64,000 nt of DNA from Cereibacter_A azotoformans (GTDB taxonomy: Bacteria > Pseudomonadota > Alphaproteobacteria > Rhodobacterales > Rhodobacteraceae), in assembly GCF_003050905.1 (NCBI RefSeq), contig NZ_QAOT01000010.1, one strand, 5' to 3'. Under the pieces are notes generated by a model. The model searched no databases. It saw only the letters and a program-made list of their open reading frames with translations, and was not told the origin of the DNA. This document shows, piece by piece, positions 8,284 to 16,657 of the stretch. The position numbers and the translations under genes are program-made. Numbering within the stretch: position 1 is the stretch's first letter; each line of letters opens with the position of its first letter.

Positions 8284-8312
8284 GGTCCTGCCGCCGCCCT
8301 TGCGGCAGGACC
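8284..8312. terminator. Bidirectional terminator between feoC and cydB
   Basis: A perfect 11-bp stem GGTCCTGCCGC/GCGGCAGGACC with a 7-base loop sits between the convergent feoC and cydB stops. No long T tract follows in either direction, as is common in GC-rich genomes. Confidence 0.75.
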
Positions 8313-8314
8313 TC

Positions 8315-9322
8315 TCAGTGGTAGCCCTCGTCGGGATCGATCTTTCCGCGGAACACCCAGTAGGTGTAGGCGGTGTAGGCTAGGATGATCGGGACCATCA
8401 CCACCGTCCCGACGAGGGTGAAGAGCAGGCTCTCGTCGGGGGCCGCCGCCTCGACGATGGTCAGCTCGGGCGGGACCATCATCGGATAGAAGCTGATCCC
8501 GATCCCGACGAAGCCAAGCACGAAGAAGCCGAGGGCACAGAGGAAGGGCGCGCGATCGTCGCCCTGCTCGAGTCCGCGCCAGAGCCGCCAGGCCGCGAGC
8601 GCCACCAGCACCGGCACGGCAAGCGACCAGACCATCGTGGGCCAGCGGAACCACCGCTCGGCATAGACGGCGTCCTGAAGCGGGGTGAAGAGACTGACGA
8701 GACCCAGGAAGCCGAGCGTTGCCAGCGCCAGCGGCCGGGCAAGGCGGCGCATGTGCTCCTGCACCCGGCCCTCGAGCTTCATGTTGCACCAGGTCGCGCC
8801 GAGCAGCGCGTAGCCCGTGGCGACGGCGAGCCCGGTCAACAGCGAGAAGGGCGTGAACCAGTCGAACCAGCCGCCGGCGTAGGCGCGGTTCTCGACCTCG
8901 ATCCCCTGCACCAGCGCGCCGAGCGCGATCCCCTGCGACAGGCCCGCCACCAGCGATCCGCCGAAGAAGGCCCAGTCCCACAGCCGCTTCCAGCGCACCG
9001 TGCGCCAGCGGTATTCGAAGGCCACGCCGCGGAAGATCAGCGCCAGCAGCATCGCGATGATCGGGACGTAAAGCGCGGGCATCACCACCGCATAGGCCAG
9101 CGGAAAGACCGCGAAGAGCCCGCCGCCGCCAAGGACGAGCCACGTCTCGTTGCCGTCCCAGATCGGCGCCACCGAGTTCATCATCACGTCGCGCTCGCGT
9201 TCATCCTTGGCGAAGGGAAAGAGGATGCCCACGCCCAGATCGAACCCGTCGAGGATGACATAGACCAGCACCGCGAAGGCGATGATCCCGGCCCAGATGA
9301 AGGAAAGCTCCAGTCCCAGCAT
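8315..9322 (-). CDS. cydB: Cytochrome bd-type quinol oxidase subunit II
   Basis: A 335-residue polytopic membrane protein with the CydB hallmark WDGNETWLVLGGGGLFAVFP (57-76) and early VYVILDGFDLGVG (21-33). With subunit I it forms a quinol:O2 oxidase in the inner membrane. It follows the subunit I gene after one base, so the pair is co-transcribed. A clear GAGGAGCGAC site precedes the ATG. In Rhodobacter this pair is often named qxtB; the cydA partner's short Q-loop supports the cyanide-insensitive (CIO) branch. Confidence 0.95.
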   Translation of the reverse strand: MLGLELSFIWAGIIAFAVLVYVILDGFDLGVGILFPFAKDERERDVMMNSVAPIWDGNETWLVLGGGGLFAVFPLAYAVVMPALYVPIIAMLLALIFRGVAFEYRWRTVRWKRLWDWAFFGGSLVAGLSQGIALGALVQGIEVENRAYAGGWFDWFTPFSLLTGLAVATGYALLGATWCNMKLEGRVQEHMRRLARPLALATLGFLGLVSLFTPLQDAVYAERWFRWPTMVWSLAVPVLVALAAWRLWRGLEQGDDRAPFLCALGFFVLGFVGIGISFYPMMVPPELTIVEAAAPDESLLFTLVGTVVMVPIILAYTAYTYWVFRGKIDPDEGYH

Positions 9323-9323
9323 G

Positions 9324-10721
9324 TCAGTCGCTCCTCTCGCGCGGATCCTCGGCCAGACCGGGCGTGATGCCGGCGGTGCGGATCGGGCCGTCGCGCAGGC
9401 CCATCCGCTCGGTTCCCGGCGGCAGCGACATCATGCGCAGCAGATAGAAGGTGCCCGCGCCGAAGACGAAGAAATAGACCACGATGAAGGCCACCAGCGA
9501 GCTTGCCACCGCCGAGGCATCGAGCGGCGACAGGCTCTCGGAGGTGCGCAGGTGCCCGTAAACCGTATAGGGCTGGCGGCCGACCTCGGTCGTGATCCAG
9601 CCGGCCAGCACCGCGACGAAGCCTGCGGGCCCCATCGCCAACGCCGCCCGATGCAGCGCCGGCCAGTCGTAAAGCCGGCCCTTGTAACGCGCCCAGAGCG
9701 ACCAGAGCCCCAGCCCCAGCATCAGCATTCCCAGCGTCACCATCACCCGGAAGGACCAGAAGACGATGGCCACGGGAGGCTGATCCTCGTAGGGCACCGT
9801 GTCCAGCCCGTCGAGCGGCGCATCCAGCGAATGTTTGAGGATCAGGCTCGAGAGTTTGGGGATCTCGACCGACCAGCGCATCTGCTGCGCCTCCTGGTCG
9901 GGCAGGCCGAAGAGGATCAGCGGCGCGCCTTCGGGGTGGCTCTCGAAATGGCCCTCCATCGCCATGACCTTCACCGGCTGATGCTCGAGCGTGTTCAGCC
10001 CGTGCATGTCGCCCGCGATGATCTGGATCGGGGCCACGACGAGGATCATGCCCGTCGCCATCGAGAACATGCGCCGCGTGGCCGGGTTGGTGCGGTCGCG
10101 CAGCAGGTGCCAGCCCGCGGCCCCCGCCACCACCAGCGCCGTCGTCAGGTAGGCCGCCAGCACCATATGCACCAGCCGGTAGGGGAACGAGGGGTTGAAG
10201 ACGATCGCCCACCAGTCCTCGGGCAGGAACTGCCCGTTCTCGCCGATCGAGAAGCCGGCGGGCGTCTGCATCCAGCTGTTCACCGACAGGATCCAGGTGG
10301 CCGACAGCAGCGTGCCGAAGGCCACCATCGCGGTTGCGAACATGTGCAGCCCGTCGCCCACGCGCTTGCGGCCGAAGAGCATGATCCCGAGGAAGCCCGC
10401 CTCGAGAAAGAAGGCGGTGAGCACCTCGTAGGCCATCAGCGGGCCCACCACCGGCCCCGCGCGGTCCGAGAAGACCGACCAGTTCGTGCCAAACTGGTAA
10501 GACATCACGATGCCCGAGACGACGCCCATGCCGAAGGCCACCGCGAAGATCTTCTTCCAGTGGTTGAAGAGCGTGAGGTAGGTTTCGTCCTTCGTCCGAA
10601 GCCACAGCCCGTTGAGGACGGCGAGGTAACTGGCCAGCCCGATGGAAAAGGCCGGGAAGATGATATGGAACGACACGGTGAAGGCGAACTGTATCCGTGC
10701 CAGGATTTCCGCGGTCAGCAT
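9324..10721 (-). CDS. cydA: Cytochrome bd/CIO-type quinol oxidase subunit I
   Basis: A 465-residue subunit I. His19 in the first helix (FTVSFHIIFPAFSIG) and His near 189 (PYRLVHMVLAAYL) match heme ligands, and GWITTEVGRQPYTVYG is the conserved quinol-site signature (GRQP). At 465 residues it is shorter than E. coli CydA, because the Q-loop between helices 6 and 7 is short, as in CioA/QxtA. No heme b to d assignment can be made from sequence. The first gene of the oxidase operon, it diverges from the cyclase gene at 10916. Confidence 0.95.
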   Translation of the reverse strand: MLTAEILARIQFAFTVSFHIIFPAFSIGLASYLAVLNGLWLRTKDETYLTLFNHWKKIFAVAFGMGVVSGIVMSYQFGTNWSVFSDRAGPVVGPLMAYEVLTAFFLEAGFLGIMLFGRKRVGDGLHMFATAMVAFGTLLSATWILSVNSWMQTPAGFSIGENGQFLPEDWWAIVFNPSFPYRLVHMVLAAYLTTALVVAGAAGWHLLRDRTNPATRRMFSMATGMILVVAPIQIIAGDMHGLNTLEHQPVKVMAMEGHFESHPEGAPLILFGLPDQEAQQMRWSVEIPKLSSLILKHSLDAPLDGLDTVPYEDQPPVAIVFWSFRVMVTLGMLMLGLGLWSLWARYKGRLYDWPALHRAALAMGPAGFVAVLAGWITTEVGRQPYTVYGHLRTSESLSPLDASAVASSLVAFIVVYFFVFGAGTFYLLRMMSLPPGTERMGLRDGPIRTAGITPGLAEDPRERSD

Positions 10722-10852
10722 GGCGTCTGCTCTCGTTTTTCCGGGCGCTCTCGGGGCGATCTAGTGCCGGCGGTCCGGGGGCAAGCCGCTCACGAAGAGT
10801 TTGCATCTGCATAAGCCGGGTTCCGTGGGGGCAGATCAGACCATCGCTGCGC

Positions 10853-10915
10853 TTGACAGCCGCCGTCACTCGGGCAGGCTGCGCGGGAGAATAAGCGGAA
10901 AACAGGGAGAACCTT
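10853..10915 (+). promoter_or_regulatory. Possible promoter of the cyclase operon
   Basis: A perfect TTGACA at 10853-10858 lies 58 bases before the ATG at 10916. A good -10 is not obvious (AGGCTG at 17-base spacing). A GGGAGA ribosome-binding site precedes the start by seven bases. Confidence 0.3.
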
Positions 10916-11725
10916 ATGTGTGACGTCTGCGTGACCAACGCGGTGAAGGAGCGGATGCTCTCGCGCCGGAGCTTCTTTGCAGGCGCGGCCGGTCTGGCGG
11001 CGGCCGGAGCCGCGTTCCAGGCTCCCGCCGCGCTCGCCCAGGGCCACCAGTCGGTCGAGGATCTGACGCACGAGCTGCACGAGGGCTTCCCGACCTTCTT
11101 CGGCGAGCAGCAGTTCTTCTTCGACCAGAAGTTCAATTACGCCGAGCACAAGTTCAACCTCGCCGAGTTCCGGGTGAACGAACATACCGGAACCCATGTC
11201 GACGCCCCGCTCCACTTCTCGGCCGACGGGATGAGCGTGGCCGAGATCCCGGTGGGCAATCTGGTGGTGCCGCTCTGCATCGTCGATATCGCGGCGCGGG
11301 CCGAGGATGACGCCGACGCCCAGGTGACGCCCGACGACCTGCAGGCCTGGATCGCGCAGCACGGAGAGATCCCGCCCAACGCCTGCGTGGCCATGCATTC
11401 GGGCTGGGGCCGGCATGTCGCGACGGACCGCTACCGCAACAAGGGTGAGGACGACATGGGCCATTATCCGGGCTTCCATGTCGAGGCGGCGCAGATGCTG
11501 CTCGAGACGCAGGCGGGCTCGATCGGGGTGGATACGCTCTCGCTCGACCACGGCATGTCGCCGGATTTCGCAACGCACTATGCCTGGCTGCCATCGGGGC
11601 GGTTCGGCATCGAATGTCTGGCCAATCTCGACAAGCTGCCGGCGACGGGCGCTACTCTTGTCATCGGCGCGCCCAAGCACCGCGGCGGCACCGGCGGTCC
11701 GGCCCGCATCATCGCGCTGATCTGA
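10916..11725 (+). CDS. Tat-exported cyclase / kynurenine-formamidase-like hydrolase
   Basis: A 269-residue cyclase-family (KynB-like) metal hydrolase. The metal-site motif HTGTHVDAPLH is at 90-100, and a second conserved region is around LSLDHGMSPDF. Residues 15-42 are a twin-arginine signal (LSRRSFFAGAAG...ALAQG), so the folded enzyme is probably periplasmic. Unusually, the n-region begins MCDVC, a CxxC motif before the twin arginines. The next genes encode an AhpD-like protein and a quinone oxidoreductase. The family hydrolyses amides or lactones of carboxylates; the substrate here is unknown. Confidence 0.8.
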   Translation: MCDVCVTNAVKERMLSRRSFFAGAAGLAAAGAAFQAPAALAQGHQSVEDLTHELHEGFPTFFGEQQFFFDQKFNYAEHKFNLAEFRVNEHTGTHVDAPLHFSADGMSVAEIPVGNLVVPLCIVDIAARAEDDADAQVTPDDLQAWIAQHGEIPPNACVAMHSGWGRHVATDRYRNKGEDDMGHYPGFHVEAAQMLLETQAGSIGVDTLSLDHGMSPDFATHYAWLPSGRFGIECLANLDKLPATGATLVIGAPKHRGGTGGPARIIALI

Positions 11726-11732
11726 CCATCGC

Positions 11733-11752
11733 GCCGGCCCCGGCGGGCCGGC
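11733..11752 (+). terminator. Stem-loop between cyclase and AhpD-like genes
   Basis: A perfect 8-bp stem GCCGGCCC/GGGCCGGC with a 4-base loop. No T tract. It may attenuate or partially end the upstream transcript within an otherwise co-directional group. Confidence 0.45.
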
Positions 11753-11768
11753 CCAACCCGAGGATTCC

Positions 11769-12176
11769 ATGGCCACAGTCCGGCTTCTGACCGACGAGGA
11801 GGCCGCCCGCGATCCGCGCGTGGCGGCCGTCTTCGCCGATATCCGCGCCACGCGGAACACCGACTTCATCAACAATTTCTGGCGCGCGCTCGCCACCCAG
11901 CCCGAGCTGCTGGAAAGCACATGGGCGCGGCTCAGGCAGGTGATGGCGCCCGGCGCGCTCGACCCTCTGACCAAGGAGCTGATCTACATCGCCGTCTCGG
12001 TGACGAACGGCTGTTCCTACTGCGCCCATTCCCACACCGCCGCCGCCCGCGCCAAGGGCCTGACCGAGGCACAGGAGGCCGAGTTCCTGGCCGTTCTCGG
12101 CATGGCCGCGCAGACCAATCAACTCGTGACCGCGCTTCAGGTGCCGGTCGATCCCGAATTCCAGGTGCAGACATGA
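11769..12176 (+). CDS. AhpD-like / carboxymuconolactone decarboxylase family protein
   Basis: A 135-residue all-helical protein with the AhpD-like redox motif CSYCAHSH (Cys82, Cys85, His89) preceded by the usual proton-relay region LTKELIYIAVS. Family members act as peroxidases or decarboxylases. The stop overlaps the next gene's start by ATGA, so it is translationally coupled to the quinone oxidoreductase, and a shared detoxification role is plausible. Substrate unknown. Confidence 0.85.
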   Translation: MATVRLLTDEEAARDPRVAAVFADIRATRNTDFINNFWRALATQPELLESTWARLRQVMAPGALDPLTKELIYIAVSVTNGCSYCAHSHTAAARAKGLTEAQEAEFLAVLGMAAQTNQLVTALQVPVDPEFQVQT

Positions 12177-13147
12177 CAGACTTCGCCATCATCGCCACCC
12201 GCCCCGGCGGTCCCGAGGTGCTCGAATGGGCCGAGCGCCCTGCAGGCCGCCCCGGCCCCGGCGAGGTCCGTCTGCGCCAGACGGCGGTGGGCCTCAACTT
12301 CATCGACTGCTACTTCCGGTCGGGCAACTATCCCTGGCCCGGCGCCGAGCTGGTCCCGGGTGGCGAGGCGGCCGGTGTCGTGGAGGAGCTGGGCGAGGGC
12401 GTGAGCGGCCTGGCTCCGGGCGACCGCGTGGCCTACACGATGCCCAACGGTGCCTGCCGCACGGCGCGGGTCGTGCCGGCCGACCGGCTGGTGAAGCTGC
12501 CCGACGAGATCGCCGACGAGGTGGCGGCCTCGATCATGCTGAAGGGCCTGACCGCGCACTATCTGATCCACTCGAGCTTCCGGGTCGAGGCGGGGCATCA
12601 TGTCCTCGTCCATGCGGCGGCCGGAGGGGTGGGCCAGCTTCTCGGCCAGTGGCTGAAGGAGAAGGGCGCCGTCACGATCGGCACGGTGGGTGGCCCGGCC
12701 AAGGCCGAGCTGGCCCGCGCGAACGGGTACGATCATGTCATCGACTACGAGGCGGTGGATTTCGCCGAGGCCGTGATGGACCTCACCGGAGGGCGTGGCT
12801 GCGACGTCGTCTATGACTCGGTCGGCCGCTCGACATGGCGCGGCTCGCTCAGGAGCCTGCGGCCGCGGGGCAGTTTCATCTGCTTCGGCCAGTCGTCGGG
12901 GCTGCTCGACGATTTCCGCTTCAAGGATCTCGCGACGGCGAGCTTCACGGCCAGCCGGCCGTCGCTCTTCCACTTCATTGCGGCCCGTGAGGAGCTTGAG
13001 GCGCGTGCGGCGGATCTCTTCGCCATGGTGGCCGCGGGCCGGGTCGTGCCGAAGATCGGCCAGACCTTCGCGCTGAAGGACGCGGCCGAGGCGCATCGCG
13101 CCCTTGAGGGCCGCCGCACCACCGGCGCGACCGTGCTGCTGCCGTGA
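12173..13147 (+). CDS. NADPH:quinone oxidoreductase (zeta-crystallin type)
   Basis: A 324-residue medium-chain reductase without zinc ligands. The N-terminal GroES-like domain contains VGLNFIDCYFRSGNYP (the quinone reductase signature NxxDxxxRxGxY). The Rossmann motif is HAAAGGVGQLLGQW, and the cofactor-binding region is around YDHVIDYEA. It starts at the ATG overlapping the upstream stop. The length matches Qor. It reduces quinones or conjugated carbonyls in the cytosol. Confidence 0.9.
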   Translation: MTDFAIIATRPGGPEVLEWAERPAGRPGPGEVRLRQTAVGLNFIDCYFRSGNYPWPGAELVPGGEAAGVVEELGEGVSGLAPGDRVAYTMPNGACRTARVVPADRLVKLPDEIADEVAASIMLKGLTAHYLIHSSFRVEAGHHVLVHAAAGGVGQLLGQWLKEKGAVTIGTVGGPAKAELARANGYDHVIDYEAVDFAEAVMDLTGGRGCDVVYDSVGRSTWRGSLRSLRPRGSFICFGQSSGLLDDFRFKDLATASFTASRPSLFHFIAAREELEARAADLFAMVAAGRVVPKIGQTFALKDAAEAHRALEGRRTTGATVLLP

Positions 13148-13155
13148 CAGGGGCT

Positions 13156-13178
13156 GCCGGGCGGATGACCCGCCCGGC
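13156..13178. terminator. Bidirectional terminator
   Basis: A perfect 9-bp stem GCCGGGCGG/CCGCCCGGC with loop ATGAC lies between the convergent quinone oxidoreductase and SH3-protein genes. Confidence 0.7.
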
Positions 13179-13194
13179 GTCCTCCGCCCTTGGC

Positions 13195-13857
13195 TCAGCG
13201 GACGATGTGGATGATCTGGCGCTGCTGCGGCTCGACGATGACCGGGACGCCGTTGACATAGCTGTAGGAGTAGGTGCTCTCCGGTATCGGCGTCAGGGTG
13301 ACCGTGTCGGGGATGGCCGCGCCGGTCACCACCTCGCCTTCGAGCCAGACCGGCTCGACCGGATGCTGCTGCACATAGGTGACGGTCGTGCGGTCGGGCG
13401 GATCGAGCGCGTCGCCGCCCGCCATGCCAAGAACGCCGCCGATCAGCGCGCCCGCGGGGCCGCCGATCGCCGCGCCCGAGGCTGCACCGGCGGCCCCGCC
13501 GGCGAGGACGCTGGCGCCGTCGTTGTCCTCCTCATAGGTCATGGTCTCGTAGGTCACGCGCGGATCGCCCGAGGCCAGCGGCACGGCGGTCTCCTCGATC
13601 GACATGGCGAGATAGTTGCCCGCCGCCCAGCCCGACGTGCCCTCGTAGTTCACGCGGCACCAGTTGGCACCTTCGACGCAGCCCTCGACCATGACCAGCG
13701 CATCCAGCGGCGCGACACCCACGATCGTGTAGTTCGAGCCGGGGCCGGAGCGCAGGTTCAGATCCGTGATCGGACGCGCTTCCTGCACCTGGGCCGAGGC
13801 GGCGCCGGCCAGCAGCGCGGCCGCTGCGGAAAGCCAGATCGTCTTGCTGCGAATCAT
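13195..13857 (-). CDS. Secreted SH3-domain protein with DUF1236-like tail
   Basis: A 220-residue exported protein. Residues 1-22 are a Sec signal peptide ending ASA-Q. A bacterial SH3 domain follows (about 28-88, ITDLNLRSGPGSNYTIVG...WAAGNYLA), then a glycine-zipper segment (GGAAGAASGAAIGGPAGALIGG), and a C-terminal DUF1236-like part ending VPVIVEPQQRQIIHIVR. The start MIRSKT at 13857 is chosen over 13878 because AAAGGA lies six bases upstream. It is probably periplasmic or cell-wall associated; SH3 domains of this type bind peptidoglycan. Exact role unknown. Confidence 0.82.
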   Translation of the reverse strand: MIRSKTIWLSAAAALLAGAASAQVQEARPITDLNLRSGPGSNYTIVGVAPLDALVMVEGCVEGANWCRVNYEGTSGWAAGNYLAMSIEETAVPLASGDPRVTYETMTYEEDNDGASVLAGGAAGAASGAAIGGPAGALIGGVLGMAGGDALDPPDRTTVTYVQQHPVEPVWLEGEVVTGAAIPDTVTLTPIPESTYSYSYVNGVPVIVEPQQRQIIHIVR

Positions 13858-14002
13858 TTTCTGTCCTTTCGAATGCATATTCTGTCAAGTGCCCTTCGGC
13901 TACCGCGCACAACGGCATCGGCGCGCGGAAGTTCCTGAAGAGGCTGCGCACAGGACATGCGGACAGGTTGGCGCCGGAAAGCGCCGCGATGGACGGCCAA
14001 GC

Positions 14003-14248
14003 CTAGCGGGAAGCCGCCGGTTCGGGGCGCAGGTGGGGGCGAATGCGCGACAGAACCTCGTAGGTGTCTTCCGGGACCCGCACCCACGGCCAGCCGGCCG
14101 AGGCGGAATAGGCGCTCCAGGCGGCATGGGCATCCTCGGGGGCGATGGCGCAGTCGCGCATGCTCAGCGCCTGACGGATCTTGCGCACGAACTCCATCCG
14201 GTTTTCCGGCACCGGGCCGCGAGGCCCCGTGTAAACCAACAGCTTCAT
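14003..14248 (-). CDS. Hypothetical protein, 81 residues
   Basis: A small soluble protein starting MKLLVYTGPRGPVPENRMEF, with ACAGGACG before the ATG. It contains a helical middle (FVRKIRQALSMRDCAIAPEDAHAAW) and a proline-rich end. Codon composition is like that of genuine neighbours. No domain is recognised. It stands alone between the SH3-protein gene (same strand) and a non-coding stretch. Confidence 0.6.
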   Translation of the reverse strand: MKLLVYTGPRGPVPENRMEFVRKIRQALSMRDCAIAPEDAHAAWSAYSASAGWPWVRVPEDTYEVLSRIRPHLRPEPAASR

Positions 14249-14701
14249 CGTCCTGTCACGCTCTTTCGCGGCTGTCTCCGCCAGGCCCGTGCAAGCGTCG
14301 TGCCTTCCTCCGCTTGCCCTGGCCCGAACCCGGCGGCCCCGTCTGCAGCACTGCTCCTTTCCGCAAGGTTTGACCATGCGACGCGACCTCCCGTCAGTTG
14401 CGCCGGATCTGCCTCGGGCTGCCCATCGCGCGGGCACCGGGAGGCGCCAGTGCCTTCGTGGCACGCATGCTTGAGCCGCCGAGGCGGCGCAGCCCTGCGG
14501 GGGGACTTCACGGGCATGTGAGGGCTGGAAGGGACGGATTGCCCATGGTCGGCCGTAATGGGGGCTATCTGCTTGATGTGGGGCGGGTCCGGCGCGACGG
14601 GCGCGGGCAAACCGATGTGCGGGGCATGATCTGGCGCAAACCCTTCCGTCGGCGGCTCGCCTATGCAGAAAATGTGGCGGAGGATCGCCGGAGAAGGATT
14701 G
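14249..14701. other. Intergenic region upstream of the MacA-like gene
   Basis: About 450 bases separate two divergent genes. No convincing ORF is seen. Small inverted repeats occur near 14450 (GTGCC/GGCAC) and 14477 (GCCGCC/GGCGGC). It presumably carries both promoters. Confidence 0.4.
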
Positions 14702-15955
14702 ATGAGCGACAAGAGTGACGAACTGGCCCGCATCCTCAACAGGCGCCGCCGCAACAGGTGGTGGCTCTGGCCGCTGCTGGCGCTGGTGCTGCTGGCGGGG
14801 GCGGCCGCGGTCTGGGCGGCACGGCAGGGCGCGGGGACGGCCGTCGCCTATGTCACCGAACCCGTCGCGCGGGGTGCGCTGACCGTCACCGTGACGGCGA
14901 CGGGCACGGTCCAGCCCACGACGCAGGTCGAGGTTTCCTCGGAGCTTTCGGGCACGATTGCCGCGGTCGAGGTCGATTACAACGACGAGGTCGAGGTCGG
15001 CCAGGCGCTGGCGCGGCTCGACGACACACGGCTGAGGGCGCAGGTGGCCAATGCCGAGGCGTCGCTCGAGGCGGCGGAGGGGCGGCTCGAGCAGGCCCAG
15101 GCCACCGCGCGCGAGGCGGCCGAGAATTACCGCTCGCGCTCGACGCTCGACCAGCGCGGGATCGCGTCCCATCTCGACCTGATCGCAAGCGAGGCGGCCA
15201 ACCACCGCGCCATCGCCGAGGTGAAGATCGCCGAGGCCGATCTCACGCTGGCCCGCGCCAGCCTTGATGTGCAGAGGGTGGATCTGGCCAAGTCGGTGAT
15301 CCGCTCGCCGATCAAGGGGATAGTGCTCGACCGGGCGGCCGAGACCGGGCAGATCGTGGCCTCCTCGCTCAACACGCCGGTGCTCTTCACCCTGGCCGAG
15401 GATCTGAACCGGATGGAGTTGCGCGTCGATATCGACGAGGCCGACATCGGGCGCGTGCGCATGGGCAACCGCGCGACCTTCCGGGTCGATGCCTTCCCCG
15501 CCCGCAGCTTCAAGGCCGAGATCGTGCAGGTGCGCTACGCGCCTGAAACGACGGAGGGGGTCGTGACCTACAAGGCGATCCTTTCGGTGGACAACAGCGA
15601 CCGGCTGCTGCGGCCGGGCATGACGGCCACGGCCACCATCACGGTGGCGGATGTGGCGGAGGCGTTGCTCGTGCCGAACGCCGCGCTGCGCTTCGTCCCA
15701 CCCGCCGCACCCAGCGCGGGCGGGCAGGGCGGCAACCGCGGAGGCGGGCTCCTCGGCCTCATCATGCCACGCCCTCCGGGGCCCTCGTCCGGTCCGGCGA
15801 CCGATGGCGGCCCGAGCGTCTGGGTGCTGCGCGGCGGCGAGCCGCAGGCGGTGGCGGTCGAGACCGGCGAGACCGACGGGCGGCGCACCGAGATCCGGGG
15901 CGGCGAGCTGGCCGAGGGCGACGCCGTGATCACCGACCAGCGCGAGGCCGGCTGA
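14702..15955 (+). CDS. MacA-like periplasmic adaptor (membrane fusion protein)
   Basis: A 417-residue HlyD/RND-type adaptor. A single membrane anchor lies at about 20-40, then the barrel-sandwich lipoyl half TVQPTTQVEVSSELSGTI, a coiled-coil hairpin (about 105-185), the second lipoyl half SPIKGIVLDRAAETGQIV and a beta-barrel domain. An insert near 335-365 is Gly/Pro-rich. GAGAAGGA precedes the ATG. The next two genes encode the ATPase and permease of a MacB-type exporter, so this protein links the transporter to an outer-membrane channel that is not encoded here. Substrate unknown. Confidence 0.88.
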   Translation: MSDKSDELARILNRRRRNRWWLWPLLALVLLAGAAAVWAARQGAGTAVAYVTEPVARGALTVTVTATGTVQPTTQVEVSSELSGTIAAVEVDYNDEVEVGQALARLDDTRLRAQVANAEASLEAAEGRLEQAQATAREAAENYRSRSTLDQRGIASHLDLIASEAANHRAIAEVKIAEADLTLARASLDVQRVDLAKSVIRSPIKGIVLDRAAETGQIVASSLNTPVLFTLAEDLNRMELRVDIDEADIGRVRMGNRATFRVDAFPARSFKAEIVQVRYAPETTEGVVTYKAILSVDNSDRLLRPGMTATATITVADVAEALLVPNAALRFVPPAAPSAGGQGGNRGGGLLGLIMPRPPGPSSGPATDGGPSVWVLRGGEPQAVAVETGETDGRRTEIRGGELAEGDAVITDQREAG

Positions 15956-16656
15956 TGACCTCTGTTCCGCTGATCGAGCTGGAGCGCATCGGCCGCCGCT
16001 ACGGTGAGGGCGAGGCCGAGGTGCGGGCGCTCGACGGGGTGGACCTGCGCATCGGGCGCGGCGAGTTCGTGGCGATCATGGGGCCTTCGGGCTCGGGCAA
16101 GTCCACGGCGATGAACATCATCGGCTGTCTGGACCGGCCCACTTCGGGGCGCTACCTGTTCGAAGGCACGGATGTTTCGGGCCTTGACCGCGACGGGCGG
16201 GCGCTGCTCAGGCGGCATTTCCTCGGCTTCGTCTTTCAGGGCTTCAACCTGCTGGCCCGCACCACCGCGCTCGAGAATGTCGAGCTGCCGCTGATCTACA
16301 AGGGCATCCCCCGCGCCGAGAGGATCGACAAGGCCCGCGCGGCGCTCGAGCGGGTGGGGCTGGGGGGGCGCGAGCATCACGACCCCTCGCAGCTCTCGGG
16401 TGGACAGCAGCAGCGGGTCGCCATTGCGCGGGCCCTTGCGGGCGAGCCGATGGTCATCCTCGCCGACGAGCCCACCGGCAACCTCGACAGCCACCGCAGC
16501 CACGAGATCATGCAGCTGATGCAGGCGCTCAACCGCGAAGGGATCACCATCGTCATGGTCACCCACGAAGAGGATATCGCGGCCTATGCAAGCCGCCTCG
16601 TCACCTTCATCGACGGGCGGCTTGCGCGCGACGAACCGGTCAGGGCGAGGGCCTGA
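15955..16656 (+). CDS. MacB-type ABC exporter, ATPase subunit
   Basis: A 233-residue ATPase of the LolD/MacB family. Walker A is GPSGSGKS (43-50), the Q-loop is VFQGFNLL, the signature is LSGGQQQRV, Walker B is MVILADEPTGNLDS, and the H-loop is VTHEE. Its start overlaps the adaptor's TGA. In E. coli MacB this domain is fused to the membrane part; here they are separate genes. The family is mechanotransmission-type, not a conventional channel. Confidence 0.92.
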   Translation: MTSVPLIELERIGRRYGEGEAEVRALDGVDLRIGRGEFVAIMGPSGSGKSTAMNIIGCLDRPTSGRYLFEGTDVSGLDRDGRALLRRHFLGFVFQGFNLLARTTALENVELPLIYKGIPRAERIDKARAALERVGLGGREHHDPSQLSGGQQQRVAIARALAGEPMVILADEPTGNLDSHRSHEIMQLMQALNREGITIVMVTHEEDIAAYASRLVTFIDGRLARDEPVRARA

Positions 16657-16657
16657 G

